A DNA stretch of 64,000 bases, taken from Pseudorasbora parva (taxonomy: Eukaryota > Chordata > Actinopteri > Cypriniformes > Gobionidae). The translations under genes and the position numbers were made by a program. The DNA lies in contig NC_090183.1 in the NCBI RefSeq assembly GCF_024679245.1, positions 20,069,207 to 20,133,206 on the forward strand. Direction: 5' to 3'. Below are positions 34,346 to 46,205 of this stretch, piece by piece; position 1 is the stretch's first letter, and each line of letters opens with the position of its first letter. Below the pieces are notes generated by a model. That model did no database searches and was not told the DNA's origin. It worked only from the letters and a program-made list of their open reading frames with translations.

Positions 34346-34415
34346 GATGACGCAATCATGGCGGACCGCGCATTTTTCAAAATCATGACGTAGTATTTTT
34401 GGCGCATGCGCATTG
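34342..34415 (-). promoter_or_regulatory. CpG-containing promoter-like segment with NRF1 and YY1 motifs
   Basis: A compact CpG-containing patch in otherwise AT-rich DNA. GCGCATGCGC at 34402-34411 is a perfect NRF1 palindrome. ATGGCGG at about 34358-34364 matches the YY1 core. TGACGTA (about 34385-34391) and TGACGCAA (about 34348) are CRE/ATF-like. The combination is typical of TATA-less vertebrate housekeeping promoters. It lies immediately upstream of the candidate first exon. Confidence 0.5.
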
Positions 34416-34479
34416 AAATATTAAGTATAAATATAAAATAAGATATTTCGTGCATTAAATGTTGATTATAAATCACTTA

Positions 34480-35039
34480 TTAATTATCCATTTCTGTTCA
34501 GGTTGTTCTAACACACTGTGTAGTTGGACTGTATTTCAGAGAACTTGACTCATTCACCTAACTAAAAGTCAATCATGTTTAGAGTCTGATTAAAATTAAA
34601 TGTAGCCTATTTTAACTGAATTTTAATGCAAATTAATTTGGTTTAGATTTGTTCAACTTTTTCTTGCAATTAATGCAATTAAATGTGTGTTTAATCGCCA
34701 TACAACAACATAATATTGCAAATATTCTGTACACAGATGTAAAGTAGCCTACAGTACATTAGACAACTCCTCTCATAAAGATTGACAATGTCAAATTATG
34801 TAGAAAACTGACACTTGTAGTTGAGTTCAAAGGAGCTAGTTATAACATTTCAACAGTATGTTGTACTGGAGTGTAAGCGAGTGAAATTTTGAAGAAAAAT
34901 ACATTAACCAATGTAAATTTGGACAACTAATTTTTAAAAAAAAAGCATTTATTTTCCATGTGCTTTGTCATTAGTAAAATAAGTGTACTTTATGAAACAA
35001 ACTCATAATTAAAATGGTTTAAGTAAATTTAGGTGTAGA
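34480..35039. other. AT-rich interior of the CCCTTGTG element, right part
   Basis: No gene or recognisable repeat. Words of the GTGTACTT subterminal type begin to appear after about 34980. Confidence 0.45.
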
Positions 35040-35785
35040 CATTATTACAAGGTGCATTTTTAAAAAGCGCACTTAAGTGTGTTTATAAATATTGTCATAC
35101 AAGTGTACTTTCTTTAAGTAAAAATTAACTAGATATTATTACAAAGTACACTTATTATAAGTGTACTAAAGTGTGTTTATAAATATTGTCATGAAAGTGT
35201 ACTTTTTTAAAGTACAAATTAATTATATATTATTACAAAGTACACTTATTATAAGTGTACTAAAGTGTGTTTATAAATATTGTCATGAAAGTGTACATTT
35301 TTAAAGTACAAATTAATTATATATTATTACAAAGTACACTTATTATAAGTGTACTAAAGTGTGTTTATAAATATTGTCATGAAAGTGTACTTTTTAAAGT
35401 ACAAATTAATTAGATATTATTATAAAGTGCACTGATTAAAAGTGCACTAAAGTGTGTTTATAAATATCGTCATGAAAGTGTACATTTTTAAAGTACAAAT
35501 TAATTATATATTATTACAAAGTACACTTATTATAAGTGTACTAAAGTGTGTTTATAAATATCGTCATGAAAGTGTACTTTTTTAAAGTACAAATTAATTA
35601 TATATTATTACAAAGTACACTTATTATAAGTGTACTAAAGTGTGTTTAGAAATATTGTCATGAAAGTGTACTTTTTAAAAATACAAATTAATTAGATATT
35701 ATTACAAAGTGAATTTTAAAAAAGTGTACTTAAGTGTGTTTAGAAATATTGTCATTAAAGTGTATTCTCTTTAAGTACACTTAAG
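35040..35785. repeat. 94-bp tandem array, eight copies, right subterminus
   Basis: AGTGTGTTTATAAATATTGT recurs at 35076, 35170, 35264, 35358, 35451, 35545, 35639 and 35733, a period of 94 bp (one interval of 93). Each unit also contains AGTACACTTATTATAAGTGT, a hairpin-forming arm pair, and TAATTATATATTATTAC. The outer copies are the most diverged. Its GTACACTT words match those at the left end, so the array probably expanded from the subterminal region. Confidence 0.95.
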
Positions 35786-35911
35786 TGGCACTTAATTTTA
35801 ATTATATCATATTATCTACAAGTGCAGTTTTTAAAAAATATACTTTAAATATATTAAGTGCACAAAAAATACACTTTCAATACAATTAAGTACACTTCTT
35901 TTTCACAAGGG

Positions 35912-37588
35912 TATGTATAGAAAGTTCAAGTTCATAGGATCCAGGGTCAGAATTTTATTTATTTTTTTTTGTCAAAAAATGTCATCCTTTAACTACTGAT
36001 AAGACAACAGGAGTCATAAAGTCTGTATAGAAGTTTCAAGTTCAAATTTGGCCACAAATAAGTTCAAAAGGTCATCCTTAAAGCACTGATGAAGCATCAA
36101 AAGGAATCTATTTATATGTATAGAAAGTTCAAGTTCATGGAATCCAGGGGGAGAACATCATTTCAAAAAGTCATATTTGAACTTGTGATGAAGCATCAGA
36201 AGGAATATATTAGTGTATATAGAATGTTCAAGTTCAAAGACTCTTTGGCCAAGAATAATATCAAAAGGTCATCCTTGAAGTACTAATTCCATCAGAGGGA
36301 ATCTATTTATATGTATAGAAAGGTCAAGTTCATAGGATCCAGGGTCAGATTTTTTTTTTTTTTTTTTGTCAAAAAATGTCATCCTTGAACTACTGATAAA
36401 ACAACAGGAGTCATAAAGTCTGTATAGAAGGTTCAAATTTAAAGAATATTTGGCCAATAATAAGAGCAAAAGTTCATCCTTGAAGAACTAATAAAACATC
36501 AGAAGGAATCTATTTATATGTATAGAAAGTTCAAGTTCATGGAATCTAGGGGCAGAATTTTATTTTCAAAATTCATATTTGAACTTCTGATAAAACATCC
36601 AAAAGCCTATACGTTTGAATTTAAATGTAAAGTTGAAAGACTCTTTGTTCAAAAATATATTCAAAAAGTCATACTTGAACCAAAGATGAAACCGAAGCAG
36701 AAATCTGTTAGTATGGATAGAACGTTTCAGTTATAGGATCCCGGGTCAGACATTTTTTTTTGTGTCAAAAACTAATCCTTGAACTACTGATAAAACAACA
36801 GAAAGTCATATGTCTGTATAGAAGGTTCAAGTTCAAAGACTATTTGGCCACAAATAAGTTTACAAGTTCATCCTTGAAACAGTCCATAAGAAGGAATCTA
36901 TCTATATATATGTAAAGAAAGTTCAAGTTCATGGAATCCAGGGGAAGAACATTATTTCAAAAAGTCATATTTGAACTTGTGATGAAGCATCAGAAGGAAT
37001 ATATTAGTATATATAGAATGTTCAAGTTCAAAGACTCTTTGGCCAAGAATAAGATCAAAAGGTCATCCTTGAAGTACTAATTCCATCAGAGGGAATCTAT
37101 TTATATGTATAGAAAGTTCAAGTTCATAGGATCCATGGTCAGATTTTTGTTGTCAAAAAATGTCATCCTTGAAGTACTGATAAAACAACAGGAGTCATAA
37201 AGTCTGTATAGAAGGTTCACGTTCAAAGAATATTTGGCCACAAATAAGTTCAAAAGGTCATCCTTAAAGCACTGATGAAGCATCAAAAGGAATATATTTA
37301 TATGTATAGGAAGGTCAAGTTCATGGAATCCAGAGGCAGAACATTTTTCCAAAAGTCATATTTGAACTTGGGATGAAACATCAGAAGGAATATATTAGTA
37401 TATATAGAAAGTTCAAGTTCAAAGACTATTTGGCCACAAATAAGTTTAAAAGGTCATCCTTGAACCAGTGCATCAGAAGGAATCTATATATATGTATAGA
37501 AAGTTCAAGTTCATGGAATCCAGGGGAAGAACATTATTTCAAAAAGTCATATTTAAACTTGTGATGAAGCATCAGAAGGAATATATTA
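35912..37588 (-). repeat. 205-bp satellite, inverted block after the CCCTTGTG element
   Basis: Direct continuation of the inverted block 28247-30060 once the inserted element is removed. Monomers are diverged, with TATGTATAGAAAGTTCAAGT, GACTCTTTGGCCAAGAAT and GAAGCATCAGAAGGAATATA. No gene is supported. Confidence 0.9.
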
Positions 37589-39660
37589 CACTGTAAAAAA
37601 AATGCTGTAAAAAAAAACGGCTACATTTTGACAGTAAAATGCTGTTTTCCATTAAAACAGTAATATACCGTAGAAAACAATGCATTCCGGGTAATATTTG
37701 TCATTTTCGAGAAAATAGCCAACAGTAATATACTGTGAATTAACACACTTAAAGTCGACACTCAGAGGCTGTGTTCAAAATCACTCCCTATCCCCTTATT
37801 CACTATTCCCAACACTAGTTCACTGATATAGACCACTCGACAGAGAGAGACGAAAGAAGAGAGTGAATTCAGACACTGATGAACACCTGCTGTTATCACT
37901 GAAGGAAAGAGAAACATGATTTCATCAACTGAAGATAAAAGAAGACATTAAATCTCTGAAGATCTCATCAGAGGATTAAACAACTCCACAAACAGCATTA
38001 CCAGCTTCACACATTACTAACCAGACTGACTTTATTTCTGTCAGACGTCTACAGAAGCTCTTATTGAGAATTATCAGATGATGTTTGATTGGTTCTTCTG
38101 ACGTTACCATTATGGTGATCAGTGTTTGCTTTAGTTGGGCTCTTGAACATTGACACAATAACATTCGTTTTTCTCAGCTGCTTTAACGGTGTGTTTTCAA
38201 TACATGTGTTATAGCAAGCAAAGCTGAGAAAAAAAACATGAGTTGGTTACGTTGACTGTTTAATAATGGTTTAATTCACTAATAATTTACTAGTCTTATC
38301 TATAAACATTTAGCTGATGCCTAATCTTTTGTAAAATTGAACCCTATAATTTTATAACTTAAGTATTACAACAACCAAATAATTTGAAGAGCATGGAAAC
38401 AGCTTGTGGTCAAAACATCTGAATCAATCCGACTCACATAGACATCAAGAATCGGCGTATGAATCTCAGCCGTGGTGACACTCAAAACTCCCAGCATGCA
38501 TTGCGGCATGAATAAGTTATGCTGCTGAACAGCCTGGTTCTTTTCTTTAATTCTTACTATTTGCCTTTATTTTTGGTGCTGTTGTTGTGTTGACTTTAAG
38601 TAGTGTTTTGTGAGGTTCAGAGTTGATCTGTTCGTTTTTTTTTATTGATTGTCACCATTGTTGAGATTCATATGCTGATTCTTCATGTCTATGTGAGTCT
38701 AAATGACAGCAGAGCGCAAACAATTTTTTAAAATCATGACTTTATAAATCATTCATAACTAATTCCTAATCAGTGATTGATCATTTCAGAAGGGTCCCAG
38801 TTTAATAACATCAAATAAGGGTAAATGTATGTGTTTTTAAAAGAATGGGTTTGTTTAGGGAAGAAACACTGGACAAGATTAACAAACTAAACATCCTATT
38901 ACAATTATAGCAAACCACAGCCAATAACTTCTGACCATTTCTTTTTCTTGGCTTTTTTGCTACAACAAATGTGTTTAAGAAACACACAGTTATAGCAGAC
39001 AAAGCAAAACTATCATTATAAAGTCAAGGGTCAAGATCCCAACTGAAGCAAACACTGATCACGATAATGGTGACCAAATATTTTCAGTTAAACATCAACA
39101 TCTAAAGATCTGATAATTCTCAATAAGAGCTTCTGTAGACGTCTGACAGAAATAAAGTCAGTCTGGTTAGTAATGTGTGAAGCTGGTAATGCTGTTTGTG
39201 GAGTTGTTCAATCCTCTGCTGAGATCTTCAGATATTTAATGTCTTCTTTTATCTTCAGTTGATTTCATCTAAAGCTGTGGCTGAAGTCAGTTGTAGTTCT
39301 TGTGTTTCTCTGTCCTTCAGTGATTCTTGTTAACAGGTGTTCTCAGTTATCACTTAATTCATCTCTTAATTATCTCATGAACTTCATCAATGCTTCAATT
39401 ACTCTAACACTCTGTAGTGTGTACACTCTTCAGTGTTCATTTAAAACTGAAGATTTTGCTGTGGGGTAAAAAGGGTTAAAGGGGTTAGATGAAAAAACCC
39501 ACAGAGGGAACCGTAAATTAACAGTAAGCAACTGTAAATTCATTTACGGAAAGTACTGTAAAAAAACGGCACTTTACTGGAACCAGAGCTGCCAGTAGAT
39601 TACCGTTAAATCAAGGAAAAACAGTAATATACTGTATAACGTAACAGTCAGATTTACCAG
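37589..39660. mobile_element. CACTG-ended palindromic DNA transposon (EnSpm/CACTA-like, non-autonomous)
   Basis: The left end is CACTGTAAAAAAAATGCTGT, abutting a satellite monomer cut at GAATATATTA. The subterminal motif ACAGTAATATACTGT occurs on both sides (37722-37736 and 39621-39635), and ACTGTAAAAAAACGGC recurs near 39550. Long diverged inverted arms, about 37881-38225 and 38955-39341, share GTGTTTGCTT, CAGACGTCTACAGAAGCTC and AGACATTAAAT segments. No transposase is visible. The left end is clear; the right end is not, and could lie anywhere between about 39660 and 40106. The superfamily is inferred from the CACTG terminus only. Confidence 0.65.
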
Positions 39661-40106
39661 ATGAATCAAGATATTTTCACTGAAATATTAGTGAAAGTTA
39701 TTAGAAAAAAGTTGTGCAAAGTCAGTAACTGATAAGGAGAGTAAATATTAAAATGACCTGTGTTTATGTGTTGTTGCACAAGATGATATAGAAGAGATCT
39801 TTCAGTTGAATTCATTAGTTTTGTGGGTTACCGTTGTGCTGAAGTCTAGAGCCTGTGCTTCAGTCCAGGATGAGCAGAGAAACACTGATGATATGCTGCC
39901 TGATGCTTTATTTAACGGCAGTGACTGTGTTTGCTGATGCAGTTATGAGCTGTTTGTTGAGTAATTTATCACATACGTGTGTTGCTCAATGAACCACAAA
40001 AAGTGAAGTTAAAGTCATGTCTCTAAATTATTTTACTTCTACACCTTACACATGTGAAAGGACTCAAATGAAGTTTTACGATACAAACACCTATAAATAC
40101 TTGTTT
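39661..40106. other. Unassigned AT-rich stretch
   Basis: Lies between the last recognised motif of the CACTG element and the point where the inverted satellite resumes (TATAGAAAGTTCAAG near 40107). It may be the right part of that element. No gene or repeat is recognised. Confidence 0.4.
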
Positions 40107-40560
40107 TATAGAAAGTTCAAGTTCATAGATCCAGGGTCAGATTTTTTTTTTTTTTTTTTTTGTCCAAAAATGTCATCCTTAAACTACTACTGATAAAACA
40201 ACAGGAGTCATAAAGTCTGTATAGAAGGTTCAAGTTCAAAGAATATTTGGCCAAAAATAAGATCAAAAGGTCATCCTTAAAGTACTAATTCCATCACAGG
40301 GATTCTGGGATTTGACCTTCTGATAAAACATCTGAAAGCCTATATGTGTGAATTTAAATGTAAAATTCAATCACTTCGTTGGCCAAAAATAAATTCAACA
40401 GGTCTTCCTTGAAGTACTGACCAGTAAATGATTCTTTTAATTTGTATAGATTGGTCGAGCTCATTGATTCCATGGTAAGATTTTTTTTTCTTTGTTCAAA
40501 ACGTCATATTTGAACTTTGAGGTCTGTATATATAAAAAGTTTAATATTTAGGATTCCTTT
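40107..40560 (-). repeat. 205-bp satellite, inverted, strongly decayed tail
   Basis: Two to three monomers still recognisable by GAAAGTTCAAGTTCATAG, GGTTCAAGTTCAAAGAATA and TCATCCTTAAAGTACTAATT. Similarity fades after about 40450. Confidence 0.8.
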
Positions 40561-40655
40561 TTCCAGAATTGTGTTTAAAAGGTCAAAAATTGTCTTCATT
40601 CATTTTTAAAAATACATTACAAATACATCAAAGTCTGTTTGTAAAATTTTTAAGG

Positions 40656-40755
40656 ATTCTTATGGCAATCCTCTCTGGGCACGCCCGTTCTTGTCTGATC
40701 TCGGAAGTTCAGCAGGGTCTTCAGCAGGGTCTCTTTCCTTGGATGGGAAACCTCC
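40656..40755 (+). pseudogene. 5S rRNA-derived remnant (pseudogene or 5S-SINE head)
   Basis: CTTATGGCAATCCTCTCTGG followed by GCACGCCCG aligns with the start of vertebrate 5S rRNA. TGTCTGATCTCGGAAGTTCA then GCAGGGTC corresponds to the region around box A, and CTTGGATGGGAAACC to box C. Twelve bases (CAGCAGGGTCTT/CAGCAGGGTCTC) are doubled, and the final fifth is missing, so it is not a functional 5S gene. It could be the head of a 5S-derived SINE such as the fish SINE3 type, but I see no clear tail. Confidence 0.8.
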
Positions 40756-40885
40756 ATTTATCATTTAAGTTATCTAAGTCATCTAAGTTCAAAAGCACTT
40801 ATCTATTTAATACAGCACGAGTTCTTGTAAAACCAGCTTTTGAATGCATTGAAAACCCACTGAAGAGATCTTCAATGTAAAAGAG

Positions 40886-43800
40886 TCTTAAATGCAATGC
40901 AATGCAAAAGCACTAAACTCGTCATTGCACAGAGAATCATTATATGAAAAAAGCGATAACCATCTTCAAGAGGTCAAGAGGCATTTATTTGTCATTTGCA
41001 TAGTTAACACAAGGGAAAACTGGCCATTGAAATCTTTTTTCGTATGCAATGCAATGCAAAGCACTAATTTTTTCAATGCACAAACTTTTTGTATACATGC
41101 ATGCAAAGTCTTCAATGCACAAGTTTTTTCGTATGCAATGCAAAACCACTAATCTTTTCATTACACCCTGAATACTTATATGCAATGCAAAAGTGCTAAT
41201 ATCTTGAATGCGCAACGAGTTATTTTATGCAATGCAAAGCAAAAGCACTATCTCTTCGTTTTTGCATGCTAATTCAAAAGCTTTAATCTCCTTAGTTTTT
41301 TTTTCGTAGAACAAGTTTTTTCATAAAACAAGTTTTGTTCGTATGCAATGCAAAAGCACTAATCTCCCCCTGCACATGTTTTTTTCGTATGCAATGCAAA
41401 AGCACTAATCTCCCCACTACGCAAGGTTTTTCATATGCAATGCATTGCAAAAGCGCTTATATCTTCAATGCATGATGAGTTCAATGCAGTGCAAAGCACT
41501 AATCTCCTCACTACACAAGGTTCTTCGTATGCAATGCATTGCAAAAGCGCTAATATCTTCATTGCAAGACGAGTCCAATGCAATGCAAAAGCACTAATTT
41601 CTTCATTGCACAAGTTTTTTCGTATGCAATGCAAACAAACTAATCTCTTTAATGCACCGTTAGATCTTATAGGCAATGTAATGCAATGTAAAGTTTTTTG
41701 TATGCATGCATGCAAGCCGCAAGTTTTTTCGTATGCAATGCAAAATCACTACTCTCCCCAGTGCACCGGTTTTTTCGTATGCAATGCAAAAGTGGTATAT
41801 CTTCAATGCATGACGAGTTCAATGCAATGCAAAAGCACTAATCTCCCCAGTAGTGCAAAAGCACACAAGTTTTTTCGCATGCAATGCATTGCAAAAGCGC
41901 TAATATCTTCAATGCATAACGAGTTCTAGCAATGCAAAAGCATTGCATCTTCATTGCACAAGTTTTTTTGTATGCAATGCAAACGAACTAATCTCTTTAA
42001 TGCACCGTGAGATCTTATATGCAATGTAAAGTTTTTTTCTATTGCATGCATACAAAAGACTTCAAGCCGCAAGTTTTTTTCGTATGCAATGCAAAAGTGC
42101 TAATATCTTCAATGCACGACGAGGTCTATGCAACGCAAAAGCACGATCTCTTCGACGCACAGTTTTTTCATATGCAATGCAAAAGCACTAATATTTAATT
42201 GCACAGCGAATTCTTATATAATAATTATATATAAGCAATACAATGGAAAAGCGCTATCTTCAATGCACAACGAGTTATTTCATGCAACGCAATGAAAAAG
42301 TACTATCTCTTCGATACACAGCAAGTTTTTGGATGCAATGCAATGCAAAAGCAATAATCTCTAGTGCACAAGTTTTTTCGACTGCAATGCAATGCAAAAG
42401 CACTAATTTTTCAATGCACAAAGGGTTTTTGTATGCATGAAAGCAAGACTTTAATGCACAAGTTTTTCGTATGCAATGCAAAAGCACTAATCTTTTCATT
42501 ACACCCTGAATTATCATATGCAATGCAATGCAAAAGCACAATCTATTCGATGCACAGCAAGTTTTTGCATGCTATGTAATTAATCTCCTCAGTGCACAAG
42601 TCTTTTTCGTCCTCAATGCAAAAGCACTAATCTCCCCAGTGCACAAGTTTTTTCGCATGCAAGCAATGCCAAAGCACTCATTTCTTCAATGCACAAAGGG
42701 GTTTTTGTATGCATGCATGCAAGTCTTCAATGCACAAGTTTTTTCGTATGTAATGCAAAAGCACAATCTTTTCTTACACCCTGAATTCTTATATGCAATG
42801 CAATGCAAAAGTGCTAACATCTTCAATGCGCAACGAGTAATTTTATGCAATGCAAAGCAAAGCAAAAGCACTATCTCTTCGATCCACAGCAAGTTTTTGC
42901 ATGCTATGTAATGCAAAAGCATAAATCTCCTTATTTTTTTTCGTAGAACAAGTTTTTTCGTAAAACAAGTTTTGTCGTATGCAATGCAAAAGCACTAATC
43001 TCCCCCTGCACAAATTTTTTCGTATGAAATGCAAAAGCACTAATCTCTTCATTGCACAAGTTTTTTCGATGCAATGCAATAAATGCATAACGAGTTCTAG
43101 CAATGCAAAAGCACTATCTCTTCATTGCACAAGTTTTTTCGTTAGCAATGCAAACAAACTAATCTCTTTAATGCACAGTGAGATCTTATATGCAATGTAA
43201 TGCAATGTAAAGTTTTTTGTATTGCATGCATGCAAAAGACTTTAAGCCGCAAGCTTTTTCGTATGCAATACAATGCAATGCAATGCAAAAGCGAAAATAT
43301 CTTAAATGCACGAGTTCTATGCAATGCAAAAGCACGATCTCTTCGATGCACAGATTTTTCGTATGCAATGCAAAAGCACTAATATTTAATTGCACAGCAA
43401 ATTCTTATATGCAATGCAATGTAAAGTTTTTTGTATTGCATGCATACCAAAGTCTTCAAGCCGCAAGTTTTTTCGAATGCAATGCAAAAGCACTAATCTA
43501 CCCAGTGCACAAGCTTTTTCGCATGCATTGCAATGCAAAAGCACTCATTTTTTCAATGCACAAACAAAGTTTTTGTATGCATGCATGCAGTCTCAGTGCA
43601 CAAGTTTATTCGTATGTAATGCAAAAGCACTAATCTTTTCATTACACCCTGAATTCTTTTATATGCAATGCAAAAGCGCTAATATCTTCAATGCGCAACG
43701 AGTAATTTTATGCAATGCAATGCAAAAGCACTATCTCATCATGCAGAGCAAGTTTTTGTAAGCAATTCAATGCAAAACACTTTAATCTCCTTATTGCACA

Positions 43801-46205
43801 TTTTTTTTCGTATGCAATGCAATGCAAAAGCGCTAATATTTTCAATGCATAACGAGTTCTAGCAATGCAAAAGCACTATCTCTTCATTGCACAAGTTTTG
43901 TCGTTAGCAATGCAAACGAACAAATCTCTTTAATGCACAGTGAGATCTTATATGCAATGTAATGCAATGTAAAGTTTTTTGTATTGCATGCATGCAAAAG
44001 ACTTTAAGCCGCAAGTTTTTTCGTATGCAATACAATGCAATGCAAAAGCGAAAATATCTTAAATGCACGAGTTCTATGCAATGCAAAAGCACGATCTCTT
44101 CGATGCAAAGATTTTTCGTATGCAATGCAAAAGCACTAATATTTAATTGCACAGCAATTCTTATATGCAATGCAATGCAATGTAAAGTTTTTTGTATTGC
44201 ATGCATGCCAAAGCCTTCAAGCCGCAAGTTTTTTCGTAGGCAATGCAAAAGCACTACTCTCCCCAGTGCACAAGTTTTTCCGTATGCAATGCAATGCAAA
44301 AGCGCTAATATCTTCAATGCATGACGAGTTAAATGCAATGCAAAAGCACTAATCTACCCGGTGCACAAGTTTTTTCACATGCAAGGCAATGCAAAAGCAC
44401 TAATCTCCCCAGTGCACAAGCTTTTTCGCATGCATTGCAATGCAAAACCACTCATTTTCTCAATGCACCAACAAAGCTTTTGTATGCATGTATGCAGTCT
44501 TCAGTGCACAAGTTTATTCGTATGTAATGCAAAAGCACTAATCTTTTCATTACACCCTGAATTCTTTTATATGCAATGCAAAAGCGCTAATATCTTCAAT
44601 GCGCAACGAGTTATTTTATGCAATGCAAAAGCACTATCTCATCGATGCACAGCAAGTTTTTGTAAGCAATGCAATGCAAAACACTAATCTCCTTATTGCA
44701 CATTTTTTTTCGTATGCAATGCAATGCAAAAGCGCTAATATCTTCAATGCATAACGAGTTCTAGCAATGCAAAAGAACTAATCTCTTCATTGCACAAGTT
44801 TTTTCGTATGCAATGCAATAAATGCATAACGAGTTCTAGCAATGCAAAAGCACTATCTCTTCATTGCACAAGTTTTTTCGTTAGCAATGCAAACGAAATA
44901 ATCTCTTTAATGCACAGTGAGGTTTTATATGCTATGTAATGCAATGTAAAGTTTTTTGTATTGCATGCATGCAAAAGACTTTAAGCCGCAAGTTTTTTCG
45001 TATGCAAATACAATGCAATGCAAAAGCACTATCTCATCGATGCACAGCAAGTTTTTGTAAGCAATGCAATGCAAAACACTAATCTCCTTATTGCACATTT
45101 TTTTTCGTATGCAATGCAATGCAAAAGCGCTAATATCTTCAATGCATAACGAGTTCTAGCAATGCAAAAGAACTAATCTCTTCATTGCACAAGTTTTTTC
45201 GTATGCAATGCAATAAATGCATAACGAGTTCTAGCAATGCAAAAGCACTATCTCTTCATTGCACAAGTTTTTTCGTTAGCAATGCAAACGAAATAATCTC
45301 TTTAATGCACAGTGAGGTTTTATATGCTATGTAATGCAATGTAAAGTTTTTTGTATTGCATGCATGCAAAAGACTTTAAGCCGCAAGTTTTTTCGTATGC
45401 AAATACAATGCAATGCAAAAGCAATAATCTCCAGTGCACAAGTTTTTTCGCAAGCAATGCAAAAGCACTAATCTTCCACTGCACAAGTTTTTTCGTATGC
45501 AATGCAATGCAAAAGCGCTAATATCTTCAATGCACGACGAGTTCAATGCAAAGCAATGCAAAACCGCTATCTTAAATGCACAAGTTATTTCATGCAAAGC
45601 AAAAGAACTATCTCTTCGATGTACAGCAAGTTTTTGGAGGCAATGCAATGCAAAAGCACTCATTTTGTCAACGCACAAAGGGTTTTTGTATATTCATGCA
45701 TCCAAAAGTCTTCAATGCACGAGTTTTTTCGTAGGCAATGCAAAAGCACTATCTCATCGATGCACAGCAAGTTTTTGTAAGCAATGCAATGCAAAACATT
45801 AATCTACTCATTGCACAAGCTTTTTCGTATGCAATGCAATGCAAAAGTACTAATCTCGTCATTGCCCGAATTTTCCCTATGCGATGCATATCAATGCAAA
45901 AGCGCTAATATATTCATTGCGCAACGAGTTCTTTGTGCAATGCAATACAAAAAATATTCAGTGCACAACGAGTTATTTCCATGCAATGCAATGAAAAAGT
46001 ACTTATTTCTTAAATGTGCAACGAGTTCTTATTTCAGTGCAATGCAAATGCTCTGATTTCTTCAATGCTTTTTGCATGGGTGCAGGGTTTTTGCAGGTTT
46101 TTTTATACAATGCATGCAAAATTCTTCAGTGCACAAGTTTTTTTCGTATGCAATGCAAAGCGATGAAATGCAAAAGCCCTAAATCTCTTCAATGTACAAC
46201 GCAAT
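40886..46205 (+). repeat. ATGCAA-type satellite, ~60-bp units
   Basis: A second satellite unrelated to the 205-bp one. The irregular unit of about 55-65 bp is built from (ATGCA)ATGCAAAAGC(A/G)CTAAT, (A)TCTCTTC or TATCTTC, A(A/T)TGCACAAG or GCATAACGAG, then TTTTTTCGT leading into the next ATGCAATGC. Unit order varies, and longer blocks are repeated, for example the CCGCAAGTTTTTTCGTATGC block after GCATGCATGCAAAAGACTT. Many runs of ATGCA create overlapping palindromes (TGCATGCA). All open frames here (40-160 codons rich in MQCK, FFRMQC or LLHCI) are translations of the repeat. No gene is supported. Confidence 0.95.
44631..45420 (+). repeat. Tandem 395-bp duplication within the ATGCAA satellite
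   Basis: 44631-45025 and 45026-45420 are essentially identical by eye, each starting GCACTATCTCATCGATGCAC (the second repeat starts at 45026) and containing CGAAATAATCTCTTTAATGC and TGCTATGTAATGCAATGTAA. This is a very recent unequal exchange or an assembly duplication. Confidence 0.9.

Larger units (their letters stand above)
30061..35911. mobile_element. 5.85-kb TA-flanked element with CCCTTGTG ends
   Basis: Terminal inverted repeats begin CCCTTGTGAAAAA(A/G)AAGTG(C/T)ACTT at both ends and continue imperfectly to about 27 bases. The insertion splits a satellite monomer at ATTTATATGTATAG and duplicates TA (30059-30060 and 35912-35913). Both subterminal regions are filled with GTGCACTT/GTACACTT words. 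The interior is AT-rich and contains a hAT element, a LINE fragment, a Tc1-like end and a promoter-like CpG segment with candidate exons. I find no transposase. A TA duplication fits Tc1/mariner-type or other TA-targeting superfamilies; I do not assign one. Confidence 0.8.

Noticed and set aside
34270..34476. 68-codon minus-strand frame over the CpG promoter patch
   Set aside because: It starts upstream of the promoter motifs and overlaps the candidate noncoding exon. Its AT-driven N-terminus looks like chance.
40892..46056. Open frames of 60-164 codons in the ATGCAA satellite
   Set aside because: Both strands give long frames with repeated MQCKS or LLHCI words, as expected from a low-complexity repeat without stop codons. 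There is no gene structure.
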